Below, in pieces: positions 10,764-22,400 of a stretch of 62,000 nt of DNA. The notes below the pieces were generated by a model. It was given only the letters and a program-made list of their open reading frames with translations, was not told the origin of the DNA and ran no database searches. The stretch comes from Mesostigma viride. Its lineage: Eukaryota > Streptophyta > Mesostigmatophyceae > Mesostigmatales > Mesostigmataceae. The translations under genes and the position numbers were made by a program. Each line of letters begins with the position of its first letter. Position 1 is the stretch's first letter. The stretch spans positions 3,516,100-3,578,099 of the forward strand of contig RPFO01000310.1 in assembly GCA_009746045.1 (NCBI GenBank), written 5' to 3'.

Positions 10764-12717
10764 CAGTGTTTTTGCTAAGGGGTGGGGGGGTTCCGGTAAT
10801 TCCGGTAAGGGTCCCGGCCGAGGCCGCGAAGCGGCCGAGGCCGGGGGGGGGGTCCGGGGGGGGCTCCGCCCCCCCGGATGGTGGCGATTTTTTTTTTTTT
10901 TTTAACAAAATCCCAATAGGATTTCTTATACAGTTATATAATTTATCCTAAACTCTGAAGCCTTGCCATAGGCCCCTAGTGGCCTGCTTGTGCCCTGATT
11001 CTCATACCGGGGTATACGCAGCCGGCAGCCGGCAGCCCTACTAAGACACGCGACGATGATAACTTAGCATGCATACAAGCATGTGCACATGGTAACAATA
11101 GGAGGCTACAAAACATAGTACGCATTGCCGGTAGGCAGTGTATAGCTCTCACATTGGCTCACCCATACATGGCGCGGCCTGACTAAGTTATTAAACATGA
11201 TGCCGCCTGTTTGCATGCACCCTACACCCATAGGCCATTGGAAGTTGGAAAAGCTACCTCAGGAGACCCGGGTTCCTCTATAAAAACGAGGACCAGGTTC
11301 TTCGTCACCGCTAGGTAGTGCCATCTTGGCTTTCTTTGTATGTTGGTTCCCAGTTTTACCGCCGGGCCGGCGCAGCTTCCTGTCCGTCCATTTCACATGC
11401 GCTCGCTTCTAACGTCCCCTTCTAACTCGATGCCTGCCTGCGCCTGGTCTGTAACGACCGTGCCCAAAGCCCGCCGACCGCTTGCACTGCCGGCCAAGGT
11501 TAAAATGCCACCGCCTCGTGAGAAATGGTCTTTGAATAAGTAGCCCAGGGGAATCGGGGGCTCTTTCTTCTTTGTCATGATGCGCTTCTCTAGCGCACTA
11601 TCGAATAATGCAGGATTAGAAAACACGCAAAACAAAGTCAGCTGGCTCGACTGCCGTGAACTTCATCAACGTTTTGCGGCTCAGCACCTTCACATCGTGT
11701 TGCGTACCTACTGCAGGTCTGCAGTCTGCAGCGCATTTGTTACCCGGCCCGCTCTACCAGTCTAGTCTACGCATTTGACAGACTGGACTTGCCGAATGCC
11801 GGCTGCCCAGTGCTGACCCATTCGTTGTAGGGTCAGAGCTGCACCGCCCCACGCCTTTTGTTACTTGGGTACGGAACATCGATTTACTCACAAGTTGAAG
11901 TTGACTGAAACTGTAGCCCGTCCTCAACAGTTACTATTACTGTAGTACGTCCAACAACAGTCTACAAATATCTGCTGCCCATTGCGTGGCAACAACAACA
12001 GCAACAACATAAACATTTGTGCTGGTCAAGCTCACACCGGTAACATGAACGCCAGCTGATGAACGCCAGCTGATGTCGCGAGCAAGCAATGTTGATGTTT
12101 GTGCAAAATCGCCTAGCCTTGACGAGCCGTTGCCCATGATTATTTTTTAAATACTGCATCTGAGGGTCAGGCACTACTATTTTATGTTGATCAGTAAGGT
12201 ATGTTCTTGCTGCGATCGGACCATCGCGAGATTTCATTCCCTTGCACCCTGGTTTTTGTCGGGCATTCAGCAGGGCTCTGCTGTGTCGGCGTTTACATTT
12301 CGTGGAGGTGTTAGCATGGCAGCAATGTGCAAACTTTTTGTAAATGCCGGGAATAGTCAACCTTTACTAATAGAAATTGATATTGTGTTATAGTCAGTAT
12401 ATAAGTACCGGTTCTGTCTGACGGGGAAACCGGGGAACCCCGGCCGGCATTTAAAGCTTCCAGGTCGACCAGGGCAGCCCGGACAAGTCACAATGGCTTA
12501 TACCGGTCGAACGGGGGGGGTTTCCTGCTCTGAACACAGCATACCGGTCGAACGGGGGGGGGTTTCCTGCTTGGCATATAGCATACCGGTCGGCCGGGGG
12601 GGGGTTCCTGCTTGGCATATAGCATACCGGTCGGCCGGGGGGGGCTTACCGGTCGGCCGGGGGGGCACCGGTATTTACCGGAGAATTACCGGTTCCGGTA
12701 CGTTAGCAAAAACACTG
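10764..12717. mobile_element. Non-autonomous hAT-like DNA transposon (1954 bp)
   Basis: Terminal inverted repeats CAGTGTTTTTGCTAA (10764) and its complement ending at 12717, flanked by the exact 8-bp duplication TGCCCCGC (10756-10763, 12718-12725). An 8-bp TSD with CAGTG ends is the hAT signature. Both subterminal regions are rich in CCGGTAA-type motifs. Near the right end (about 12500-12670) lies a degenerate tandem repeat built on ACCGGTCGGCCGGGGGGG, which resembles the subterminal transposase-binding arrays of hAT elements. There is no transposase ORF inside, so it is non-autonomous. A poly-T run (about 10887-10902) follows GC-rich DNA on the left. Confidence 0.85.
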
Positions 12718-12749
12718 TGCCCCGCCGCCGCCCCGGCCCCGCCAGGACC

Positions 12750-15290
12750 CCAAGGTCTTGGCCGCCGGGCACCGCCTCAAGCGTAACCGGGGCCCGTTGC
12801 AGAAACCGGTGCTCAAGGCCGCCCTTGTGGAGGCCTACGAGCATGCTCAGGACGCAGAGGCGGCCCAGTGCATCGCAGATCTATATGCCAAGGCCTGCAA
12901 AGCTCGCAAACAGGGCAAGGGCATGTGGTACCACCTCGGTCGACCGGCTCGGCGGCCGGCGGCAGCGCACCCCGGTGGAGCACACGGGGGACGGCACGGC
13001 GCCGGTCAGCCTTGCTTGACCGCTGGTTGGCCCACAATGTTTCCTTGACAGGTGGGGCTCGCGCCTCCCCCCCGGCCCCCCCGCCGCTTCATGCACCCCG
13101 AGACGGCCCGGCCCGCCTTGGTGATGCAGGACCCCCCCCGCCGCCGGCGCCCCCCTCCTCGGCCGCGGACTACCAAGTCCCCGCCTTGCAGGAGGGCTGC
13201 CTAGTTGCCAGGCCGGGCCCAACGACGTCATCCACCCCTTCACTTTGAAGGAATTGGACGGCGCCCTTGCTCGCAGGTGCGGTACGACGCGGCGGTCGGT
13301 GCATGCCGACCACCTTTCTGCTGAGCTGCTGAAGACCCCTGACCCGGCGGTGCAGGATCTTCTGCTGGCGTTCTGCAACCGTGTCCTGCTCTCAGATGAG
13401 CCTCCGCCTGCTGAGTGGACTGACGGGGCCCCATCCGAGTCATGCTGTACAAGAAGGGCTCTGAACATTGCTGACCCCGGTAACTATCGGGGTGTCTGGG
13501 CCTCCAGAGCGCCGCGCTGAAGGTCTTCATGCGTATGATGCTGCACAGGCTTCGCGCCGCGCTGGACCCACACCTGGGTGAGTCTCAGATGGGTTTCCGT
13601 CGTGGTCGTAACACTGTCATGGCTGTATTCGGTCGCGCGCCGGGTGATGGAGGAGGTGCGTCGCCTTTGCCCCTGTCTGGCAGGTGATGGTCTGCCCCTG
13701 GTCTTCATTTTTGTCGACTATATCAAGGCCTTTGACACGGTCCTCTGGGAGGCTCTTAATTAATGGGCCATCGGTCCTAGCTCTGGATCGGGTACCACCA
13801 GCGTTTATTGCTGCCATTCGTCGACTGTATGGGGGCTCACAGGCAGTATAGTGCGGACTGCGGAAGGCACCACGTACCCCACCATAATCCCCCTTCACCA
13901 CGGGGTGTGGCCCATGCAAGGTTGTGCCCTGCATGTCCCCATATCTGTTCAATATTGTCGTGGATCACGTCATGGGCCGGGCACGTGCGCGCGCTTTACT
14001 GCTCTTAAGGGGTTCGAGCCCCGCGGCTTGGACATTCTTAAACGAGCGCGAGAACGGTGGCCGGGGGTGGCACTGGCTACCGCCTGGCCGACCTAATTTA
14101 TGCGGATGACACCGGCCACCCTCATCGCGCGCCCCGAGCACATTCAGACCTGGCTGGACTGTCTGGGCTTGGAGGCGAGGGCGGTGGGGTTGGAGAATCT
14201 TAGTGTCAAAACTGAGGCGATGGTGATTGGGGCCTCCATGTCGCCCGCCGCTGCCGCGCGCCTGCTCGACGGGACGGAGGTCCCGTTTCGTGACCGCTTC
14301 AAACTGTTAGGGAGCATGCTCCCCGACACCGCCGACGATGTGGACATCCGCATCAGCCTGGCCTGGGCCCGGCTCCGTTCGCTCACGTACCACCTACTTG
14401 CGCTCGAAGGGCCTGGGTGAGCACCGTAAGCGCATGCTCTTCAAGGTCCTCGTCCTCATGGTGCTTACGTATGGCGCCGAGGCATGGACACTCACGGGTC
14501 ACACACTGGCGGCTAAGCTAGACGGCACGGTTTACCGGATGGGGTGTGGATCCGACAGGTCCTGAATGTAGGGTTTTATCAGCGTAGGACATTAGAGTCT
14601 TTGTATCAGGGTATGCCTCGTATTTCGGACGAGATTAGGCAGCGTAGTCGATAGCATTTGTAGGACATCTTGCTCGCACCAGCCAGGTCGACACCGCCCT
14701 TGGTCTGGCCGGCCCCCAGCGGCTTGGCCAACCAGGGCGGCATACTCTGACCTGGCCTGGCCCCAAGGGCATTCCCAGGAAGCTAGGTAAGCCTGCCATG
14801 AACTACATCCAGATGTTGCTGGACGACCTAGTCAGTGGTCCTGGGCAGCTCAGTTTGAACACCGCATTCACTCCCTCTCTCTTCTTTGGACTGCCATGCA
14901 GAACAAGAATAAGCGGTGGCAGAAGATTGTCCAGGCTCACACGCCAGCCCCTGTGGGCAAGCCACCCCCCCCCAAGAGGAAGGGGCGTTTTGATGAGTAG
15001 TGTAGCTAGGATCAAAGAGACAACCAGCGCAGGCCAGAAATCGGGAGAATCCGGACCATGGTAGCTCGAGCCTGCCGTTATCTTTTCCGCGTTTTCGAGT
15101 CGTTCAGGATGATGAAGATGAATGGTGATGGAAATGTGTATCCTTGTGCATTGAAATTATGGCTGGCTTACGTGTGGAGGATATTTCTAGACTAGATAGC
15201 TTAGAGTTAGGTTCGTTCGATTACGCGGCTCCGCCCACCTTCATCCATCCAGCAAGGTCGAATTATATGTTAAAAATATAATTACTTACA
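12750..15290 (+). pseudogene. Non-LTR retrotransposon ORF2 (reverse transcriptase), lineage A, decayed
   Basis: Recognisable in several frames. 12758-12960 is the linker before RT (LVEAYEHAQDAEAAQCIADL, KQGKGMWYHLGRPA). 13230-13500 is the RT fingers (ALARRCGTTRRSVHADHLSAE). FMRMMLHRLRAALDPHLGES and GFRRGRNT lie at 13527-13620. RT motif A (VDYIKAFDTV) is near 13715. The catalytic YADD is at 14099-14110. SVKTEAMVIG is near 14205. The thumb/post-RT region is at 14430-14640. The C-terminus is KRKGRFDE with a stop at 14998-15000, then a 3' UTR to about 15290. Stops and shifts (for example after 13686 and 14580) make it dead. No RLE-like domain follows the RT in this lineage. It begins directly right of the hAT element. 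Confidence 0.85.
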
Positions 15291-15979
15291 GCAGAGTGAA
15301 ATCACTCAAACCAAAGCAAACGCCCAGCTATAAACCTATATACAGAGCCATGTCAAAGCTCTATACTACGATAAGACCAATGGAAACGCCTAACGGGAGG
15401 AACCTAATAGCCCTGCTGCACCGCAAAATCAGCCCGCGTACGGCGGAGCATGATGTCAGCCATGGCCCGAGTCAGCGCCACCGACAAGCGCTGACGCCAA
15501 TATGACGTCCAGGTCCGCGCCGACCATGGGGCCCGCTGGCCCTCCAGGTCCAGCCGGTCCTCCCGGAGCCGGCAACACTCCTTGAAGAAGGCGGAGGTCA
15601 GGGGCCCCATGGCCCCAAACTCCTCCAGGACAAAGGGCACCACACGATGGTGCCCGACGTCGCCGTAGGCCAGGAGCTTGGCCCGCTCCGCCCGGTCCGC
15701 CGTGTAACCTGCCGTGAGGGAGGCCCCAGCCACGTGGCTAAGAGCCAAGGGCCGCGCCACCGAAACGTCAATAAGCAGATGCCGGCCACCCCCCTCAAAG
15801 TCCAGCACCACGATGTCAGGCCGGTGGTTGGGGGAATAGAAGGCAGCGCCATCCGCATCCTCGGACCGGATGTTCGCGTGGGGGAAAACCGACCGAATCA
15901 TGGTGAGCACCACCGTCAGGAGGACAGTGTGCAAATACAAATACCAATTCTGATTCTGTTGGCCCCCCATGCAGGCAAG

Positions 15980-17941
15980 TATATTATTACTCTCCAGCCA
16001 AAATTTCGGCCACGAGGTAGCCATGGCTGTCGGAGCTCATAACTTTCACGTTTGAGCACCGAATTTAGTCGTGAATATCACTATCGCTTCGTCTTTCTAA
16101 GACGCACATGCTGATATAATTTTCCGAATCTAAAACGCAATATATGGCGAACAAACGCGCCTCGACGCAACGCAGCCTGGCGGCTGCGCTCGGCAATGAA
16201 AATACGTCTGCAGCTCACCTGGGCTGCAGCTTTGCCTTCAGGTCCGGCAGGCGGCGATGACACTAGTCGTGCACTGGTGGTCGCCCAGCAACCCCCCGGG
16301 CTTAACGCCTCGCCATCTGCATCGCCTGACCCCAAGCGCACCCGCCCAGCCGACGACACAGGAGGGTCTTCACGCCCAGAACCGAGCTTTCGGCCCCGGC
16401 CTTTCAAGGTCGCAGATTACGACTGGGCCACCATTTCTCCGACCACCGATGCTATGCGCTGCATCTTCTTCGGGGATTACGCTTCGCTTTACGACCTGTG
16501 CCTCCATCTCCACTCCATCAATCGCCTCCTCTGCCCAGACGGCAGCCGCTGGGCCAACATCCACGCGCTGTCCGGCTGCGTCCGCCCCCATCTCCAGCAC
16601 GCCATCCTCAATTCCCTTCTCCAGCGCTCTGACGGCGAGATCTGGGCTCCATCCCTTTCCGTCCCCACCCTCCGCTCCATCCTCACGGAAGCCTTTCAGC
16701 AGCACGTGACCCCCCTTGCTGCCGACATAGCAGCAATCGGCGGCACGCTGACTGCTGAACTTCCTCACATTTCCACCACCGCCGCCTCCACCTCCACGGC
16801 CATTTCCGCCTCCACTGCCGACATCAAAGCCCAGCTCCTCGACCTCGACCAACGCCTTCAAGCCACCGCCAACGCCCTTGAGAGCTTGCATGACACCGCC
16901 GGCCTCACCGCCCAGGCGGTGAAGGACATCGCCGCCCAGCCGGCGCCTGCTGGCTCGGCCGGCGATGCTCCCTCCACCTGGGCGGACTTGCTTAAGCAGC
17001 ACACCACCTCCACCACCTCCACCATCTCGGCACAACTCAAGCAACAAGCCCTCGACCTTCGCGAGGAAGCCGAAATCGCCCGGCGCAGCCACAATGTCAT
17101 CGTCAAGCACTTTGACCAGCAGGCAGGTGAGACCTCCACGAGCCTTCTTGAGGCATTTAAGCGCGCCATTCTTGCCCCCATGTTACTCACTGGTGAGCTG
17201 GACATGTCGGCTGTCCGCCTCCCCCGCGCGCGGGGAAGGCTGGCCCGGCACCCGTGCTCCTCACCTTTAAGTACATGGCGGACAAGCTGGCGTTCCTTAA
17301 ATGCCGCAAGAAGCTCTCGGAGACTCGCTTCACGCTGGACGACGACTTGACCCTGGCCCAGCAACAGCGGCGACGCGAGCTATGGCCGACCTACCTTCAG
17401 CTCCGGCAGAGCGCAAGGGGGAAGCCGGTATACTGGAGGGGGCGGTCATCCACGTTGACCACAAGCCCTGGCAGCCCCCTCCTGCCACCTCAGACTAGGA
17501 ATATATATACCAGTAGTGTAGATTAGTAAGGCTTAGCCTAGCATGTGGCCCACGCGCATGTGCGCCCATAATGGCCCCCATGGATGTTGCCTTCAGAATT
17601 TAGCCACGCCATGCCTATAATGGGACCCCCATGGATGTTGCATTAAGAATTTAGCCATTCTATGCCATGCAGAGAGATGCTCTCTGTCGAGACGCCATGT
17701 CCTAGCTCTTGTATAGCCATGATGATCTTCCTCCCTCACAGGCATGCTCCCCCCTTACCCGGGCATAGCGTGATAGACCATGAGGGTGCAGGTGCCCTGG
17801 TGCACCTAGAGCAGGGGTAGTTTACATTCCCACCCTTGCATGAAGTAGCCTAGAATGTATTAAAAGCCATATGCCCCTTCTCAGGGCTATGTGCTACATC
17901 TACTCCCAACGGAGTGATGTTGATAATTAATTAATTAATTA
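15980..17941 (+). mobile_element. ORF1-only non-LTR retrotransposon, copy 2
   Basis: A 1962-bp insertion with the 11-bp target-site duplication ATGCAGGCAAG (15969-15979, 17942-17952). It lies inside the lineage B ORF2, immediately after the last Cys of its zinc knuckle. It shares leader, ORF1, 3' UTR, terminal hairpin and (TAAT)n tail with copy 1 (5551-7534). Again no RT or endonuclease lies between the TSDs. Confidence 0.85.
16144..17499 (+). pseudogene. LINE ORF1p-like protein, copy 2, several frameshifts
   Basis: Starts MANKRASTQRSLAAALGNEN, leaves frame near 16220, is open again from 16196 to 17235, shifts at about 17236 (inside LPRARGK-type codons) and again near 17435. A coiled coil (AQLLDLDQRLQATANALESL) at about 16820-16900 is followed by an RRM-like part (NVIVKHFDQQAGE) and a CTD with LDDDLTLAQQQRRRELWPTY. 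Colinear with copy 1 but degraded, so copy 2 is older or non-functional. Confidence 0.8.
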
Positions 17942-18496
17942 ATGCAGGCAAGGTAGTGAGTCCCCGTGGGATCCAGCGGCTGCCCACAGCTACCACAAGG
18001 CCGCCCGGCCGGAACAAGAGGCTGCGGGGCAAATAGCTGGTGCCGGAGCGCCACCGAGTAGTGGCTGGGAGCCAAGGCGAATGGGGGGCCATGGGAAGAG
18101 CACGAAGGTACGCCGAGCCCACACTCCGCAAGGAAAGCGAGAACAGCCACGCACGTCCCTGGGCGTTGAGGTCCGCGAAAAGAGCAATCCAATCAGCCGT
18201 GTGCAGAATACCCGCGTAGGTTTTCTGGTGTTTATCGATGACGCGAGCAGGGAATGCGGCGGGAGATTGAACGGAGGCGACCGAGGGAGTGCCGCGAGGG
18301 AGGTGGCGCTGTACCGCCTGAGCGGCACGGACGGGAGAACAGGCCTGCTGGATCTCAGCATAGGCCTCCTGGATGGCGGTGACGAAGGGCAAAGGGCTGC
18401 TGGGGTCCAGGAGGTCAGGCGCTGCTGTTGCCAAAAGGGGCAGGAGCCGGCAGCTTTCCGCCCACGACTGAGCGACGGAGCCCAAAAATCGAATTA

Positions 18497-18670
18497 TATG
18501 TGCTACATGATCTCCCAACGGAGACATGTTATAATTAATTAACTTTTAATTTTTAATGGAAATGTGTAGCCTTGTGCATTGAAATTATGGCTGGCTTAGG
18601 TGTAGAGCGACTAGATGACCTAGACGGTGGGGCCGGAAACAGCTTGCTTGATCAATCAGGGCGTGTGTGT
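18497..18670 (+). repeat. Retroelement 3' module and UTR remnant
   Basis: The hairpin/AATTAATTAA module (18497-18542) is followed by about 110 bp that recurs inverted near 41480-41600 (GCCGGAAACAGCTTGCTTGATC and its complement) and resembles the lineage A 3' UTR. Confidence 0.6.
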
Positions 18671-18679
18671 CTTATTACC

Positions 18680-18850
18680 ATTTTAATTACCATTTTCTTT
18701 TTTCTTTCTTTCTTTCTTTTTTCTTTTTCCCTTACTCCTTACTTATTCTTTTAGCCCCTTCATGTATGTGTGTATACATGCGTTCACTCTTTTCCTTCTT
18801 AGTTTTGGTTGTTTGTGTTGGTAGTGGTGGTGGTGGTGGTGGTGTGTGTA

Positions 18851-18919
<69 letters not shown>

Positions 18920-18950
18920 ACGTGTGTGTGTATGTGCGTTTTCCCTGTCA
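18680..18950. repeat. Pyrimidine tract, (GGT)n and (TG)n microsatellites
   Basis: A CT-rich tract (about 18685-18735), then about seven GGT units (18821-18842) and a (TG)n run of about 35 units (about 18855-18920). The rest, up to the HCF101 stop at 19486, shows no gene and is likely the HCF101 3' flank. Confidence 0.9.
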
Positions 18951-19485
18951 ACCTTTCTTGTCACCCTCTGTCTCGATCCCTCCATGTAAGTCTACCAGAG
19001 ATAGCCACGCGGCTCCGGCCCGCGGCCTTCGCGTCTTTCCTCTCAGACAACTACCCTAGTCCTTCCACGGCGTTTGATCGCCATGCGTCCAGGCACAGTT
19101 GTCTCACTTCGTAGTAGTATATGGATCTCGTATGCACATGCTCATGCCTGGCCATTGGGCCTAGCTTTGCATGACCTCTGGCCCGATGACGCGCTATAAT
19201 TATCAAGGAGATAACCAGCACAATTGCCAGTCAATTTATCGGTGGACATTGAAGCCAATGTCGGGATCGACCCGCTTTCTCAGCGCAATGTGACTTTGTT
19301 ATTTGTGTTGTGGGAAATCCCTGTACGCACTTAAGGTTCGCCACGAAATCCTGCCAGCCCATCGCAACTACTATATCTAGATAGCTTATAAAAATTCAGC
19401 TAAACTGCTTGCGTTCAATACTAAAATTCTGGGCCTACAACCTGCTGGGCCTAAAACACATGTGAGCCTGTAAATAAGGCTACCT

Positions 19486-22400
19486 TCACTGCTTGGTCTG
19501 CTTGAGGCTTTCAGCTTGGGCAAGGATAGACATGGCTGACGACACGCCTGCTTGTTTCCCCGCATCCTTCGGGGCATCAGCTTCTGACCGTGCAGCAGGG
19601 ACGCCCACAACCCTTTCCATGGCCTGGAGCTGGTCAAATGGTGCCACCTGTAACAAGATCATGGGGACACAAGCAGGGAACAATTTTGCAAGCATATGTA
19701 ATCAGGACCATCCCAAATGCGAGGTAGCAAACAGGTGCCTGCAAAAACATGCATACAAATGCATGCATGCAGCACACATCCAAGAATTTTCACGGCGTCG
19801 TTGCCCATGGCCGTGATGGTATAGGGATTAGGGCACACTAATCTCTAAAAGCGTGGCTACGTGCCGAACCTGGTTGAACCCGTCGCTCCACTGGATGGAG
19901 ACGGCGTAGTTGCCCACGGGTGTGATCGTCTGCGGCTTGATGTCCTCGGGGATCATCTCGGGCCGGAGCCGCTGCTCGCCGGTCCACTCGTCGATGCTGG
20001 CAGCCGACTGGTCGTTGCGGCGCACCGTGGCGGGGTGCAGCAGGATCTCCTCGTTGGCCCCCGGCACCTTGAGCACGATCACGTTGCGGTACTCGTCGTA
20101 CGCCACCGCGTTCTTGATCTGAGCAAGCCAGGGGTAATGTGGTCGGGGGGGAGGGGGACCGGATAGGGGAGTGGGGGTGAGGATGAGTGGTCACTAGCAG
20201 CTCAACATTCTAGCTTAACAACAGGCCATCACAGAATGGTTGTGAACCGGTATTGTAGGCCAGTGATGGGACTAAGAATGGTCAACGGTAGATAAAGCTG
20301 GAGGATGGAGATAACCTAGGGCGAGCATCAGAAGTGTTACCTGCATTCCCCCATGGGTAAAGGCTATGCAATGCAAGTAAACATGGCACACAGATTTAGC
20401 TAGTCCTCCCACTTCTCCCCAACCCACACACACACACGCCAACCCAGCCACACACAGCAACAAACGCTCCCGCCTGCACACAACCATGCGCACCTGGCTA
20501 CGCAGCTTGGCCACCTCCTGCACCAGCGAGACTGCCACATCGCTGAACGCACGCCCCACAATGCCCCGCGGCTCCTTGACCACCGCCGGCTCGCCTGTGT
20601 CGCCCGCAGCTGACAGCAGCGGGACCATTGGCATCTGGAACAGGTGGGGGATGCCAAAGCGCTCGACCACCTCCGCGCCGCTGCCCGTGCCAAAGGGGTA
20701 GTGCTTCACGCCGTCCACCTCAAAGTAGCTCATGTTCTCCACGACGGACACGCAGGGCACGCGCAGCTTGGAGAACATGCGGATGCCCTTTGCCACATCG
20801 ATGAAGGCCAGCCGCTGGGGGGTGGTGACCACCACCGCCGCCGTGATGGGAACCACCTGGAGAGAGGGTGGGGGGGAGGGTACAGGGGGGAGGAGGTGGG
20901 GGTACGCATGGGGGGTAAAAGGGTTGTGGGGATTAGGGTGTGTGGGAATTGGGGTTTTGTGCACATAATGTGAATGGGTGGGCATGGGTGGTCGGGTGGC
21001 ATAACCATGTAAACCACCAGCATGAGCTAACAGGGAACAAACAAACGAAATAAGCAACACGGCAAGGATTTTCGTTGCTTGCCACCCATCCACACAAGCA
21101 GCATTGCAACCCGAACCAATTCAATCACGTCTGCCACCCAACAAGGTAAACAGCGCTCGCCTACCAAGCCTGCCGCCCGCTCACCTGGCACAGCGTGAGC
21201 TGGATGTCTCCCGTGCCAGGTGGGAAGTCGAGCACCAGATAGTCCAGCTCGCCCCAGTCGGTCGTGGTCAGCAGCTGGTTGACCACACCCGAGACCATGG
21301 GTCCCCGCATGATCGCGCTGCCCTGGCCCGCAAAGCCAAAGGAGACCAGCTTGACGCCCAGGTACTCGGTGGGCGTGATCGCCTTGGTCTGCGCGTCCAT
21401 CTGCAGCACGCGCAGCTCGGGGGAGACCATCGTGGGCAGGGACGGACCGTAGATGTCCGCGTCAAAGATACCCACGCGCGCGCCCATCATGGCCAGAGAG
21501 TAGGCGAGGTTGACCGCCACCGTGGACTTGCCCACACCGCCCTGCAGGGGGGAGACAGTGGGGCGCACGGACGAGGCACACAGGAGGGCGTCGGCGACGG
21601 GCGTGGGGTCAACCACAGCAGTGGCATGCAGCCAAGGTTTGTAAGTGGTTTTGTGAGCATCAGGGAGTGTGCAGACCACCCCGGCGGGGCACACTTGGTA
21701 CCACGAAGACGCCATCCCTGGCATCCCTCAGCATGCTTCCATGCCAGCCGAGTCATTGTATTGTGTACGGTACATGTGCATGCTGTACCTACGCAGTGGC
21801 GAGCAGCGCCGGCCACCCCCGTCACCATGATTTACACACCAGTGGTGATGTCAGGGTGCCGAACGCATCACGGATACCGGCAGCAAACGCACAACCTAGT
21901 CCCTGCTAGGTCCCTGCTAGTTGCACAAAGGCACACTTAATTGTGCAGGCATAATTGTAAATGGGCCTTTCACGCAAATAAAACCCGCAGCTGCCCACAG
22001 CAACAGCCAAACACTGGCACAAACAAGGTGGATGTCAGTGTTTGGCCGAGCCAGGTGTGTCAGAGCTGTGGTGAACAAAACCAAAAAAGCCATCAAAGCC
22101 ACGACAGCCATGAAAGCCATGAAAGCCATGAAAGCCATGAAAGCCATGAAAGCCGTGAAAGCCATGAAAGCCATGAAAGCCATGAAAGCCATGAAAGCCA
22201 TGAAAGCCATGAAAGCCATGAAAGCCATGAAAGCCATGAAAGCCATGAAAGCCATGAAAGCCATGAAAGCCATGAAAGCCATGAAAGCCATGAAAGCCAT
22301 GAAAGCCATGAAAGCCATGAAAGCCATGAAAGCCATGAAAGCCATGAAAGCCATGAAAGCCATGAAAGCCATGAAAGCCATGAAAGCCATGAAAGCCATG

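Larger units (their letters stand above)
15404..18497 (-). pseudogene. Non-LTR ORF2 C-terminal region, lineage B (CCHC + RLE-like), split by insertion
   Basis: Two parts on the minus strand, 18497-17953 and 15979-15404, that join once the inserted ORF1-only element and one TSD copy are removed. The first part has the conserved GRAWLFSLSLRSVGSAYL block and ends in a CX2CX9HX3C zinc knuckle (CGSCGQ...THYLAC). The second has YSPNHRPDIVVLDFEG, HLLIDVSVARP, a downstream Lys (RAKLLAYGDVG) and FVLEEFGAMGP. Knuckle followed by PD-(D/E)XK-like residues is the layout of the restriction-like endonuclease of R2/NeSL/Dualen-type elements. A frame change occurs near 18190. It was presumably a whole ORF2 once; the RT part is not in the window. 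Confidence 0.75.
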
